DNA from: Citrifermentans bremense
GTDB taxonomy: Bacteria; Desulfobacterota; Desulfuromonadia; Geobacterales; Geobacteraceae
Assembly (NCBI RefSeq): GCF_014218275.1
Contig: NZ_AP023213.1
Span: forward strand, 1,094,001 to 1,158,000
Reading direction: 5' to 3'
Length of the DNA stretch: 64,000 nt
Under the pieces are notes generated by a model. It did no database searches. It was not told where the DNA came from and was given only the letters and a program-made list of their open reading frames with translations. Every line of letters starts with the position of its first letter. Position 1 is the first letter of the stretch. The translations under genes were made by a program, and so were the position numbers. This document shows, piece by piece, positions 1 through 9,515 of this stretch.

Positions 1-288
1 CGCTTCGATCTCAGCCGGGTGCAGCGCGTTGAAGGCGCCGCTGATCACGACGGCATGGGCACCGGCAAGCGTCGCGTCGCTGAAGGGCTGGTCAATGGTC
101 GCGACCTCGGCACCCGCCGACTTCAGTATCTCGGCCAGCCCCGAAAGCTGCAAAGGCCCCGGGTTGTTGACCAGGAAACGCTCCCCGTGCCCGGTGTCGA
201 AGAGGACCTTCTGGGCCGCTTCTCCCGGGGTGGTCCAGATTAAGGAGGCCAGTACAAGTATACTCATTAATTTCAAAATGCCAGTCAT
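1..288 (-). CDS. secreted protein, 5' part only (DUF4350/GATase-like N-terminus)
   Basis: The gene runs leftwards out of the window, so only the first 96 residues are visible. The start ATG at 288 follows a GGGGG ribosome site. Residues 1-25 form a signal peptide (MTGILKLMSILVLASLIW, then an Ala-rich cleavage region). The mature part begins KVLFDTGHGERFLVNNPGPL and continues with an alternating beta/alpha pattern (residues 48-85), which resembles the start of DUF4350 or class I glutamine-amidotransferase-like folds found in periplasmic proteins. The catalytic part is outside the window, so no function can be fixed. Weak resemblance only. Confidence 0.6.
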   Translation of the reverse strand, partial: MTGILKLMSILVLASLIWTTPGEAAQKVLFDTGHGERFLVNNPGPLQLSGLAEILKSAGAEVATIDQPFSDATLAGAHAVVISGAFNALHPAEIEA

Positions 289-399
289 CACATCCCCCTT
301 GAAGGAAATTTTAAATAGGACTATTCCGGTCTTGTTGGTCCTTATAACAGCATTGCCCCCGGCATGCAACTCTTTTTTTCCGTCAGGGGATTACCGGCG

Positions 400-429
400 T
401 TGACAGGGAGGCTGGCGCCGATGTATTAC
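400..429 (+). promoter_or_regulatory. sigma-70 promoter for Dabb gene
   Basis: TTGACA at 400-405, 18-bp spacer, TATTAC at 424-429, lying 41 bp before the ATG at 471. The -35 is perfect; the -10 is fair. Confidence 0.45.
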
Positions 430-470
430 ATGGTATCCGAGGCAACAACATCAAGTCAGGGGAGATAGAG

Positions 471-761
471 ATGATTGCGCACATAGTGTTGTTCACGTTG
501 AAGGAGTCGACTCCTGAGGGGATCGAGAAGGCAAAGGAGCTCCTTTTGAGCATGGAGGGGAAGGTCGAGATGCTGCGCCAGCTTGAAGTGGGGGTGGACG
601 TGATCCGCTCTCCCAGGTCCGCGGACATCGCCCTTTATACAAGGTTCGACTCCCTGGAAGATCTCCAGGCCTACCAGGTGCACCCCTACCACGCCGACAC
701 GGTCGCCGCCTACATGAGGAGCGTCTGCTCTTCCGTGGTCGCCGCCGATTACCACTGCTAG
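471..761 (+). CDS. Dabb (stress-responsive A/B barrel) domain protein
   Basis: A 96-residue protein that is a single Dabb domain. It starts with [12 protein letters not shown], the typical first strand, and ends with a VVAADYHC strand; YQVHPYH (about residues 67-73) is the family's usual H-P-x-H region. Dabb proteins are small dimeric ferredoxin-like barrels. Some plant and bacterial members respond to stress, but the biochemical role of most bacterial members is unknown. The start follows GGGGAGATAGAG. The next gene (SEC-C protein) is 37 bp downstream on the same strand, so the two may be co-transcribed. Confidence 0.85.
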   Translation: MIAHIVLFTLKESTPEGIEKAKELLLSMEGKVEMLRQLEVGVDVIRSPRSADIALYTRFDSLEDLQAYQVHPYHADTVAAYMRSVCSSVVAADYHC

Positions 762-798
762 AAAGCAAAAACAAATAGAAACGAGGAGGAGTACCAGA

Positions 799-1293
799 AT
801 GGAGCAATGTGCCTGTGGAACCGGTCTTGCCTACGCTGAATGCTGCCAGCCCATCATCAAGGGCCAGCGCCCCGCGGAGACGGCAGAGGCACTGATGCGC
901 GCGCGTTACGCGGCGTATGTCAACGTGGAGACCGATTTTATCTTTGAATCCACCCACGCGAAGCACCGCGAGGGTTACGACCATGACGGGACCCGGGCCT
1001 GGGCCGCGAACTCGGAGTGGCTGGGGCTGCAGATCATCTCGACCAAGGACGGCGGCAAGGACGACAACGCCGGCGAGGTGGAGTTCGTCGCCCGCTGGAA
1101 GGAGAAGGGGGAGGAAAAGGTGCACCACGAGCGCGCCCTTTTCAAGAAGGAGAAGTCGCGCTGGTTCTTCACCGACGGCCTCCCGGTGACCGCGGCGCCG
1201 CAGCAGCCGATCGTGAAGGGCCCGAAGATCGGTCGCAACGACCCCTGCACCTGCGGCAGCGGCCAGAAGTACAAGAAGTGCTGCGGCAAGTAG
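799..1293 (+). CDS. YchJ-family protein with two SEC-C zinc motifs
   Basis: A 164-residue protein of the YchJ/UPF0225 family. An N-terminal SEC-C cluster ([13 protein letters not shown], residues 4-16) and a C-terminal one ([13 protein letters not shown], about 150-162) flank an NTF2-like middle domain ([11 protein letters not shown] onwards). SEC-C motifs bind zinc and in SecA mediate SecB/ribosome contacts; the function of YchJ proteins is not established. The length agrees with the family. The start has a strong GAGGAGGA site. A rho-independent terminator follows at 1318-1353, so this ends the short transcription unit that begins with the Dabb gene. Confidence 0.88.
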   Translation: MEQCACGTGLAYAECCQPIIKGQRPAETAEALMRARYAAYVNVETDFIFESTHAKHREGYDHDGTRAWAANSEWLGLQIISTKDGGKDDNAGEVEFVARWKEKGEEKVHHERALFKKEKSRWFFTDGLPVTAAPQQPIVKGPKIGRNDPCTCGSGQKYKKCCGK

Positions 1294-1317
1294 CGTAGCT
1301 GGAACATTATCAAAATG

Positions 1318-1353
1318 AAAAGGGGCGAGTGGAAACCACTCGCCCCTTTTTTT
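1318..1353 (+). terminator. rho-independent terminator after YchJ-like gene
   Basis: Perfect 15-bp stem, AAAAGGGGCGAGTGG / CCACTCGCCCCTTTT, with an AAA loop and a run of T. Being symmetrical (A-run/T-run) it may also stop leftward transcription. Confidence 0.92.
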
Positions 1354-1410
1354 CTTCCAGGCTTACCGGGCAGCTTGGATATCCTGGCCCGCGAAGCCCT
1401 GCTACGACAA

Positions 1411-1446
1411 CCCGCGTTCCCCCCTTTGCGAAGGGGGGAACGCGGG
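1411..1446. repeat. perfect 16-bp palindrome with TGCG loop
   Basis: CCCGCGTTCCCCCCTT, loop TGCG, then its exact reverse complement. It sits between the convergent YchJ-like gene and metY, 15 bp past the metY stop. There is no T-run, so it looks more like a REP-type dispersed palindrome than a terminator. Confidence 0.7.
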
Positions 1447-1461
1447 GGGATTCCTCTCCGT

Positions 1462-2745
1462 CTATTTCTGGCTTTCCAAAAGCGCCTGGTTCACGTCCTC
1501 GATCAGGTCGTCGATGTGCTCGATGCCGACCGAGAGCCTGATCAGGTCGGGGGAGACACCGGAGGCTATCTGCTGCTCCTCGTTCAGCTGGCGATGGGTG
1601 GTGCTCGCCGGGTGCAAGACGCAGCTCCTCGCGTCGCCCACGTGCACCACCAGCGCCACGAGCTGACAGCTCTCCATGAATTTCTTTCCTGCCGCGGCCC
1701 CTCCCTTGATGCCGAAGGTAAGGACGCCGCTAGCCCCCTTGGGAAGGTACTTCTTGCTGCGGGCGTAGCTTTTGTGGCTCTCGAGCCCCGGGTAGGTCAC
1801 CCAGCTCACCGCGGGGTGCTTTTCCAGGTACTTGGCCATGGCAAGCGCGTTCTCGCTGTGGCGCTGCATGCGCAAAGGCAGGGTCTCAAGCCCCAGGTTG
1901 AACAAAAAGGCGTTCATCGGCGCCGGGCAGGAGCCCAGGTCGCGCATGAGCTGCACCCGCGCCTTGACGATGTAGGCCAGCTTGCCGAAAGTCTCCAGGT
2001 ACTTGAGGCCGTGGTAGCTGGAGTCCGGCTCCGTCATCTCGGGGTACTTGCCGTTGCCCCAGTCGAAGTTGCCGCTGTCGATGATGACCCCGCCGACGCT
2101 GGTGGCGTGGCCGTCGATGTACTTGGTGGCGGAGTGAATGACGATGTCCGCGCCGTGGTCGAAGGGACGGCAGAGATAGGGTGTCGGGAAGGTGTTGTCG
2201 ATGATGAGCGGCACCTGCATCTTCTTGGCTATGCGGGAGAACTTCTCGAAGTCGAGCACGTTCAGCCCGGGGTTCCCTATGGTCTCGCCGAAAAGGGCGC
2301 GGGTCTCGGGGCGGAAGGCGGCCACGATGGCGGCCTCGTCGGCCTCGGGATCGACGAAGGTGACCTCGATCCCCATCTTCGGGAAGGTGTTGGCGAAGAG
2401 CGAGTAGGTCCCGCCGTACAGGGTGCTGGCGGCGACCACGTGCTGCCCGGCGCGGCAGATGTTCATGATGGCCATGCTGGTGGCGGCCTGTCCGCTGGAA
2501 GTGGCCATGGCGGCGACGCCCCCTTCCATGGCCGCTATCTTGGATTCGAAACCCTCTGCGGTCGGGTTGCTGAGCCTGGTGTAGAAATGTCCCCCCACCT
2601 CGAGGTCGAACAGTTTCGCCACGTGCTCCGCGCTGGAGAACTTGAAGGTCGTGCTCTGGTAGATCGGCAGGATCCTGGGATCTCCGTCCTTGGGGGCGTA
2701 TCCCTCCTGGATCGCCTGAGTCTCGATGCGCCAATCCTTTTTCAT
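1462..2745 (-). CDS. metY: O-acetylhomoserine aminocarboxypropyltransferase / sulfhydrylase
   Basis: A 427-residue PLP enzyme of the Cys/Met metabolism family. It makes homocysteine from O-acetylhomoserine and sulfide, so it serves direct-sulfhydrylation methionine synthesis in the cytosol. The PLP lysine is K208 in SATKYIDGH. Other marks are YTRLSNPT (55-62), SSGQAA (83-88) and the family C-terminus RLSVGIEHIDDLI. The long family-specific insertion before the C-terminal part (NLGLETLPLRMQRHSENAL) favours MetY over MetB/MetC. The start ATG at 2745 has a GGAGGGAAAC site. A promoter is seen upstream; no SAM riboswitch fits in the 75-bp leader. Confidence 0.93.
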   Translation of the reverse strand: MKKDWRIETQAIQEGYAPKDGDPRILPIYQSTTFKFSSAEHVAKLFDLEVGGHFYTRLSNPTAEGFESKIAAMEGGVAAMATSSGQAATSMAIMNICRAGQHVVAASTLYGGTYSLFANTFPKMGIEVTFVDPEADEAAIVAAFRPETRALFGETIGNPGLNVLDFEKFSRIAKKMQVPLIIDNTFPTPYLCRPFDHGADIVIHSATKYIDGHATSVGGVIIDSGNFDWGNGKYPEMTEPDSSYHGLKYLETFGKLAYIVKARVQLMRDLGSCPAPMNAFLFNLGLETLPLRMQRHSENALAMAKYLEKHPAVSWVTYPGLESHKSYARSKKYLPKGASGVLTFGIKGGAAAGKKFMESCQLVALVVHVGDARSCVLHPASTTHRQLNEEQQIASGVSPDLIRLSVGIEHIDDLIEDVNQALLESQK

Positions 2746-2787
2746 GTTTCCCTCCTGTGAAAATCAGATGCCGAAATGCAGGGCGGT

Positions 2788-2816
2788 ATCATAGCAGATT
2801 GCCCCGCCGTTTGCAG
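2788..2816 (-). promoter_or_regulatory. sigma-70 promoter for metY
   Basis: Reading the minus strand: CTGCAA, 17-bp spacer, TATGAT, about 43 bp before the metY ATG. The -10 is strong, the -35 moderate. Confidence 0.45.
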
Positions 2817-2866
2817 GGAAATATTAAAGACGGCCGCCGCCAAGGCCCCCGCGCGGGGAATACGCC

Positions 2867-2895
2867 TTGCCGCTGTTTCCGTAATGTGCTAATAA
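2867..2895 (+). promoter_or_regulatory. sigma-70 promoter for aminotransferase
   Basis: TTGCCG, 17-bp spacer, TAATAA; the ATG is about 26 bp downstream. It diverges from the metY promoter in the same 175-bp gap. Confidence 0.45.
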
Positions 2896-2920
2896 AGCTG
2901 AGATCAAAATCAAGGAGGGG

Positions 2921-4117
2921 ATGATGCCCGTCGCCGATAAGATATCCGGTTTCATTGCGAAATCATCGTGGATCAGGAAGATGTTCGAGGAAGGTGAGAA
3001 GCTGCGCGCCGAGTTCGGAGCCGACAAGGTCTACGACTTCACCCTGGGTAACCCCGACGTGGAGCCCCCGCAGCCCTTCCGCGACGAATTCCAGAAGCTC
3101 GCCAAGGCGCCCGTCCCCGGCATGCACCGCTACATGAACAACGCCGGGTACCTTGAGACGAGAAACGCCGTCGCGCGCATGCTCTCCGCCGCCTCAGATC
3201 TCCCGGTGCAGGGGAGCCAGGTGGTGATGACCTGCGGCGCGGGGGGTGCACTCAACGTGGTGCTGAAGACTATCCTGAACCCTGGCGACGAGGTGATCAT
3301 CCTCACCCCGTACTTCGTCGAATACCGCTTCTACATCGACAACCACGGCGGCGTCCCGGTCGAGGTCTGGACCGACCGCGATACCTTCCAGCTCGATATC
3401 GCCGCCATAGGCGCCGCGATCAACGAGAAGACCCGCGCCATCATCATCTGCTCCCCCAACAACCCCACCGGGGTCATCTACCCCGCGGAGAGCCTCGCCG
3501 CTCTCGGCGCGCTGGTGGCCGGCAAGGAGAAGGAACTCGGGCGGCAGATCTGCGTCATCTCCGACGAACCCTACGCCCGGATCAGTTACGAGGGGAAGGG
3601 GGTGCCAAACATCTTCCGCTACGTCGCCAACTCCGTCATCGTCACCTCGCACTCGAAGGACTTGGCCCTTCCCGGCGAGCGCATAGGTTACCTCGCCGCG
3701 AACCCGAGGATGAAGGACGTGGAGCAGTTCATGGAAGGGGCCGTCTTCTCCAACCGCGTGCTCGGCTTCGTCAACGCGCCGGCGCTGATGCAACGGCTCG
3801 TGGCCGGGCTGCAGCACGTCTCCGTGGACATCAACGCCTACCAGGAAAAGCGCGACCTCCTCTACGAATCGCTCACCAAGCTCGGCTTTAAGATGGTGAA
3901 GCCGGACGGCGCCTTCTACTTCTTCCCCAAATCGCCTCTTGCCGACGACATCGAGTTCGTGAAGCTGGCCCAGAAGCACCGCATCCTGCTGGTCCCCGGC
4001 GCAGGCTTCGGCGCCCCCGGCTACTTCCGTATCGCCTACTGCGTAGACAAGGGGATGATCGAGCGGAGCCTCCCGGCCTGGGCGGAACTCGCACGCGAAG
4101 CGGGGCTCGCCGGTTGA
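2921..4117 (+). CDS. class I pyridoxal-phosphate aminotransferase
   Basis: A 398-residue fold-type I aminotransferase. SPNNPTG (178-184), SDEPYAR (214-220) and SHSKDLALPGERIGY with PLP-binding K246 are all present, as is a C-terminal arginine region (YFRIAYC). It probably interconverts an amino acid and its oxo acid, but the substrate cannot be read from the sequence; the family includes aspartate, aromatic and alanine aminotransferases. Two ATGs lie in tandem (2921 and 2924) behind AAGGAGGGG; the second has the better spacing. It is divergent from metY and overlaps, by a few bases, the longest reading of the regulator downstream. Confidence 0.88.
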   Translation: MMPVADKISGFIAKSSWIRKMFEEGEKLRAEFGADKVYDFTLGNPDVEPPQPFRDEFQKLAKAPVPGMHRYMNNAGYLETRNAVARMLSAASDLPVQGSQVVMTCGAGGALNVVLKTILNPGDEVIILTPYFVEYRFYIDNHGGVPVEVWTDRDTFQLDIAAIGAAINEKTRAIIICSPNNPTGVIYPAESLAALGALVAGKEKELGRQICVISDEPYARISYEGKGVPNIFRYVANSVIVTSHSKDLALPGERIGYLAANPRMKDVEQFMEGAVFSNRVLGFVNAPALMQRLVAGLQHVSVDINAYQEKRDLLYESLTKLGFKMVKPDGAFYFFPKSPLADDIEFVKLAQKHRILLVPGAGFGAPGYFRIAYCVDKGMIERSLPAWAELAREAGLAG

Positions 4118-4158
4118 GCGTTGCGCTGCGGAGCACCCTCCCGGAGGCAAGGACCACC

Positions 4159-5535
<1,377 letters not shown>

Positions 5536-5546
5536 CAGGGGCGTCC

Positions 5547-5942
5547 ATGTACTTCAAACTATTCCTGCTGTTCCTCATCGTCCCGGTGATCGAGATCTAC
5601 CTCTTGATCAAGGTGGGATCGGTCATCGGCGGGGTCGCCACCGTGGCGACGCTTTTGGCGATCAGCCTTTTCGGGGCCTGGCTCATGAAGAGCCAGGGGG
5701 GACGGATCCTCACCGAGATCCGCGACGAGCTCTCCCGGGGGAGGCTCCCAGCCGCAAGGATGCTGGACGGCGCCCTCGTCTTCATCGGCGGCGTCCTCCT
5801 CGCCACCCCCGGCTTCTTCACCGACTTCCTGGGGATCTTCTTCCTGATCCCGGCCACCCGCCGCGTCATCAAGGGGTGGCTTGGGCTCTGGCTGCAGTCC
5901 CGCATCTCCCGGGGGGGCTTCGTGGTAAGGCACCATCGCTGA
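5547..5942 (+). CDS. fxsA: FxsA family membrane protein
   Basis: A 131-residue inner-membrane protein with the FxsA pattern: two hydrophobic helices at the N-terminus (YFKLFLLFLIVPVIEIYLLI, then a second at 28-46), the conserved amphipathic segment ending with GALVFIGGVLLATPGFFTD (about 75-94), and a basic C-terminal tail. In E. coli FxsA overproduction limits exclusion of phage T7 by F plasmid; its normal role is unclear. It lies 11 bp after the sigma-54 regulator, so it is probably in the same transcript. Confidence 0.88.
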   Translation: MYFKLFLLFLIVPVIEIYLLIKVGSVIGGVATVATLLAISLFGAWLMKSQGGRILTEIRDELSRGRLPAARMLDGALVFIGGVLLATPGFFTDFLGIFFLIPATRRVIKGWLGLWLQSRISRGGFVVRHHR

Positions 5943-5995
5943 CCGCGCCCGGCATTGCCACGGCACCTCCTCTCACCCGTAACCTCTCCAAAATA

Positions 5996-6023
5996 TTGCA
6001 CCCATTCCTTTTTCGGCTACAAT
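5996..6023 (+). promoter_or_regulatory. sigma-70 promoter for MAT gene
   Basis: TTGCAC, 16-bp spacer, TACAAT, 76 bp before the ATG at 6100. The leader between was read for a SAM riboswitch and none was found. Confidence 0.55.
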
Positions 6024-6099
6024 TTCTGCTGTCGCTTTTTATGTATAGCGAACGGGCCTCGTTTTAATTAGGGTCTCGAACTCTGCCTGGAGCGCAAGC

Positions 6100-7305
6100 A
6101 TGTTCCTCGTCGAGCAGTACAAAGGATGTCTGGTAACCGAGCAGGCCGTCGAGATGGTAGAGCGCAAGGGGACCGGGCATCCGGACCAGATCTGCGACTG
6201 TGTCATGGATGCCATATCGGTAGCCCTTTCCCGTGCCTACCTGGAAGCGTTCGGCACGGTGCTGCATCACAACATCGACAAGGGGCTGCTCGCGGCGGGG
6301 CGCGTGGAGAAGCGCTTTGGCGGCGGAGAGGTGATAGAGCCGATGGAGTTAACCATCGGGGACCGGGCCACCTTCAGTTTCGCCGGCAAGGAGATCCCGG
6401 TACGCGAGATCGCCCTGGCTGCGGCCAAAGAGTGGATCGGTAAGAACCTGCGCAACGTCGATCCGGAGCGACACTTGGAGTACCGCATCAAGCTGGCGCC
6501 GGGGTCGCAGGAGTTGACCGACATCTTCGCGCGCCAAGGCGAGGTGAGGGGAGCCAACGACACCTCGGCGGCCGTGGGGTACTATCCCCTGAGCCCGACC
6601 GAGAAGACGGTCCTCTCACTGGAGAGGGAGCTTAATTCGGAGCGCTTCAAGAAGCTCTTTCCCGAAACCGGCGAGGACGTGAAGGTCATGGGGCTGCGCC
6701 GGCGTGACGAGCTGGACCTTACCGTGGCCATGCCGCTTCTGGCGGCAAGGGTCGGGTCGGAGCGGGAGTACTTCGAACGAAAGGAAGCCGTGGCCCATGA
6801 GATGAGGCGCTTTCTGCAGGGAGCCCTGCGGAATTTCGCGCGCGTCGACCTGCACTACAACACGCTCGACGAGCCCGGCCGCGGGCTGGGCGGGGTGTAC
6901 CTGTCGCTTCTTGGGACCTCCGCCGAGGACGCCGATTCGGGGCAGGTGGGGAGGGGGAACCGGGTGAACGGGGTGATTCCCATAGCGAGACCCATAGGCA
7001 CCGAGGCCGCTGCCGGGAAGAACCCCATGAGCCACGTGGGGAAGATCTACAACATCCTGGCGCACCGGATGGCGCGCGAGATCTGCAATTCCGTGGCGGG
7101 GGTGCAGGGGGCGCAGGTGATGCTCTTGAGCCGGATCGGCGACCCGGTGGACCGCCCGCACATGGCCAACGCCCAGCTGGTCATGGAACCGGGGCGGCGG
7201 GCGGTGGAGGTGGAGAGGGAGGTCGAGGAGGTCTTCGAGCGCGAGTTTTCGGGGATAAATTCCTTCTGCCTCTTGCTTGCCAAGGGTGCGTTCCCTGTTA
7301 GTTGA
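6100..7305 (+). CDS. mat: archaeal-type S-adenosylmethionine synthetase
   Basis: A 401-residue methionine adenosyltransferase of the archaeal (AdoMet_Synthase) family, not the bacterial MetK family. It makes S-adenosylmethionine from methionine and ATP. Marks are ERKGTGHPDQICD (21-33), HHNIDKGLLAAG (56-67), GANDTSAAVGYYPLSPTE and the glycine-rich VNGVIPIARP / HVGKIYNILAHRMA segments. Length matches archaeal enzymes (about 400 residues). It has its own promoter and a 76-bp leader. Its presence with metY gives this window two steps of the methionine-SAM route. Whether a normal metK exists elsewhere cannot be seen. Confidence 0.92.
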   Translation: MFLVEQYKGCLVTEQAVEMVERKGTGHPDQICDCVMDAISVALSRAYLEAFGTVLHHNIDKGLLAAGRVEKRFGGGEVIEPMELTIGDRATFSFAGKEIPVREIALAAAKEWIGKNLRNVDPERHLEYRIKLAPGSQELTDIFARQGEVRGANDTSAAVGYYPLSPTEKTVLSLERELNSERFKKLFPETGEDVKVMGLRRRDELDLTVAMPLLAARVGSEREYFERKEAVAHEMRRFLQGALRNFARVDLHYNTLDEPGRGLGGVYLSLLGTSAEDADSGQVGRGNRVNGVIPIARPIGTEAAAGKNPMSHVGKIYNILAHRMAREICNSVAGVQGAQVMLLSRIGDPVDRPHMANAQLVMEPGRRAVEVEREVEEVFEREFSGINSFCLLLAKGAFPVS

Positions 7306-7389
7306 CGCCGCACATTTTGCGCGGCCGCCTTTCATTTATTAGAGGGTACGGTAGACTGTTGTATCAATTCATTAGGAGGAGGGGGGGAC

Positions 7390-7890
7390 ATGGCGCTTGA
7401 TCCGGCAATTCTGAACGAGGCCAACACGACGGAAGACGAGGTCCGCAAGACCATAGCGGAGATCACCAAGGGGGTTTTTTCCACCATGGTGATGCTCGAC
7501 GTAGTCGATGAGCCCCCTCTCGAAGAGCCTGTGCTGAACTTTCATGAGACTGTTACCAGCATGGTCGGCCTCGCCGGGAGCCACTCCGGCATAGTTGCCA
7601 TTCATTGTCCCAAGAAGCTCGCCCTCATGGTCACTTCCAACATGCTGGGGATGGAGGTCACCGACGTGGACGAGGACGTAAACGATGCCATGGGGGAGAT
7701 AGCCAACATGGTGGGGGGCGACGTGAAGCACATCTTCTCCCCCAAGGGGGCCGACATTAACCTTTCCATTCCGACGGTTATCTACGGCAGCGATTATGCG
7801 CTGGAGAGCATCTCCAACTCCGATGCGCTGGTTATGCCCTTTGTCTGCGGAGAGGAGCGCTTCCTGCTCTCCTTCAAGATCGGCAAGTAG
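7390..7890 (+). CDS. CheX-like chemotaxis phosphatase / CheC-family protein
   Basis: A 166-residue protein with one CheX-type domain. The phosphatase signature E-x-x-N appears as MGEIANMVGG with E103 and N106, and the region SGIVAIHCPKKLALMVTSNMLG is the usual beta-alpha part before it. CheX removes phosphate from CheY-P; related proteins act on other receivers. No chemotaxis genes are nearby, so the target response regulator is not shown. The start has an unusually purine-rich site (AGGAGGAGGGGGGG). It stands alone between the MAT gene and the CBS-domain gene. Confidence 0.8.
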   Translation: MALDPAILNEANTTEDEVRKTIAEITKGVFSTMVMLDVVDEPPLEEPVLNFHETVTSMVGLAGSHSGIVAIHCPKKLALMVTSNMLGMEVTDVDEDVNDAMGEIANMVGGDVKHIFSPKGADINLSIPTVIYGSDYALESISNSDALVMPFVCGEERFLLSFKIGK

Positions 7891-7950
7891 CGCTCCGGGT
7901 CCCGAAGACGGCGCCGCGACCTGAGCCGGAAGGCTAAACGGCACAAAAGG

Positions 7951-7980
7951 TTGACAAAAGGCGGGTTAGTGGTGAAAAAT
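7951..7980 (+). promoter_or_regulatory. possible promoter for CBS-domain gene
   Basis: A perfect TTGACA at 7951-7956, 18-bp spacer, then a poor AAAAAT -10. Weak call based mainly on the -35. Confidence 0.3.
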
Positions 7981-8073
7981 GAGCACCTGTTGAAACTAGG
8001 GGGCACCTGGCGGCGCCGCAGCGCTTCAAGCGCCATCGACACCGCAAGCCCCGACAATTAAAGTGGAGGGTAA

Positions 8074-9381
8074 TTGGACACAATCTTCGTCGAACTGCTG
8101 GTCATCGCCATCCTCATACTGCTGAACGGGTTTTTCTCCTGCGCCGAATTCGCCATCATCTCCATCAGAAAGAGCCGCGTAGCGCAACTGGTAGCCCAGG
8201 GCGACCAGCGGGCCGCGCTGGTTGAATCCCTGCAGAAGGATCCGCATCGCCTGCTCGCCATCGTACAGATCGGGGTGACCGTGGTGGGATCGACCGCCTC
8301 CGCGGTGGGGGGCGTGATAGCGGTCGACTACATCCGCCCCATCCTGCAGGTATCCCCCTTCGCCATGATCCGTAATGCAGCCGAACCTCTCTCCCTCACC
8401 ATCGTGGTCGCAGTCATCTCCTACCTGCTGCTCATCCTGGGAGAGCTGGTCCCGAAGACCATAGGGCTTCAGTACGCCGACCCGGTGGCGCTCAGGATCG
8501 CCAAGACCATCACCTTCCTGGCGAGGATCGCCGGGGTACTGGTATCGGCGCTCAGCTACTCCACCAGGGCCGCGCTGGCCCTGTTCCGGATCAAGGGTGA
8601 GGGGAAGGCGTTCATGACGCGCGAGGAGGTGCAGCACATCGTCGCCGAGGGGCACGAAAGCGGCATCTTCAGCGAGACCGAGCATACCTTCATCGACAAC
8701 CTCTTCGACTTCACCCATACCGCCGTAAGAGAAGTGATGGTCCCCCGCACCAGGGTGGTCGCCTTCGACCTGAACCTCTCCAACGAGGAGATCCTGAACG
8801 GGGTGCTGGACAACATGTATTCCCGCTACCCGGTGTACGTGGGGAGCATCGAGGAGACGGTCGGTTTCATCCACGGCAAGGATCTTCTGGGAAGGATGGT
8901 GCGCGAGCCCGGTTTCGACATCCGCTCCATCGTCCGTCCCCCCTTCTTCGTCCCCGAGGGGAAGAAGGTGAGCGAGCTCCTGAAGGAGATGCAGAAAACG
9001 CGCGTGCACATGGCGTTCGTGGTCGACGAGTACGGCAGCATCAGCGGCATAGTCACCACCGAAGACCTGCTCGAGGAGCTGGTGGGCGAGATCGAGGACG
9101 AGCACGACGTCGGGGAGCCGAGCACGGTGCAGATCCTGGCGGACGGGAGCTACCTGGTGGACGCCCTCATCTCCGTTTCCGACCTGGAGGACCTGCTGGA
9201 GATGGACCTTGGCGAGGATCTCCCCTTCGACACCCTGGCCGGGCTGATACTGGACCGCATCGGCGGCTTCCCGGAGCAGGGCGAGCAGCTCCAGCTGGGC
9301 GAGTACACCCTGACCTGCGAGGAAGTGACCCGTACCGGCATCACCAAGGTGAAGATCGCAAAGACAGGGCCTAGGGACTAG
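8074..9381 (+). CDS. hemolysin-family (CNNM/CorC) membrane protein with CBS pair
   Basis: A 435-residue protein in the usual order: DUF21/CNNM membrane domain with about four helices (1-190; ILILLNGFFSCAEFAIISIRKSR is the classic first segment), a CBS pair (about 205-335, MVPRTRVVAFDLNLS and VVDEYGSISGIVTTEDLLEEL), and a C-terminal CorC_HlyC transporter-associated domain (345-432). Such proteins are inner-membrane Mg2+/Co2+ efflux or cation-homeostasis factors; the name hemolysin is historical. Translation starts at TTG 8074, six bases after GGAGGG. It converges with terC across a repeat region. Confidence 0.9.
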   Translation: MDTIFVELLVIAILILLNGFFSCAEFAIISIRKSRVAQLVAQGDQRAALVESLQKDPHRLLAIVQIGVTVVGSTASAVGGVIAVDYIRPILQVSPFAMIRNAAEPLSLTIVVAVISYLLLILGELVPKTIGLQYADPVALRIAKTITFLARIAGVLVSALSYSTRAALALFRIKGEGKAFMTREEVQHIVAEGHESGIFSETEHTFIDNLFDFTHTAVREVMVPRTRVVAFDLNLSNEEILNGVLDNMYSRYPVYVGSIEETVGFIHGKDLLGRMVREPGFDIRSIVRPPFFVPEGKKVSELLKEMQKTRVHMAFVVDEYGSISGIVTTEDLLEELVGEIEDEHDVGEPSTVQILADGSYLVDALISVSDLEDLLEMDLGEDLPFDTLAGLILDRIGGFPEQGEQLQLGEYTLTCEEVTRTGITKVKIAKTGPRD

Positions 9382-9512
9382 GGGCTGGGGGCTGGAAAAT
9401 CAGGGAGTAGGGACTAGGGACTGGAAAATCAGGGAATAGGGACTAGGGGGCTAGAGACTGGGAACTGGGGGGAATGAAGTTAGCCCCCAGCCCCCAGCCC
9501 CTAGCCCCTGCT
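9382..9512. repeat. dispersed CTAGGGACTGGGGGCTGG repeat, inverted pair
   Basis: Between the convergent CBS-domain and terC genes, short G-rich units (variants of TAGGGACTAGGGGCTGG) repeat about seven times on the plus strand and then appear inverted (GCCCCCAGCCCCTAGCCCC) at 9484-9509, so the transcript could fold into a large hairpin. The same units recur near 22085 and 33963-34140. Confidence 0.8.
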
Positions 9513-9515
9513 TTT

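Noticed and set aside
1315..2760. 481-codon open frame on the plus strand over metY
   Set aside because: It is the antisense shadow of the clear MetY gene; the product is low-complexity (His/Gly/Val-rich) and has no ribosome site or family.
4114..4158. TTG start for the sigma-54 regulator
   Set aside because: It adds 15 residues before the receiver fold that no response regulator needs; ATG 4159 gives the usual N-terminus.
5943..6099. Possible SAM riboswitch before the MAT gene
   Set aside because: No conserved SAM aptamer core or terminator/anti-terminator pair could be drawn in the leader; only a promoter was seen.
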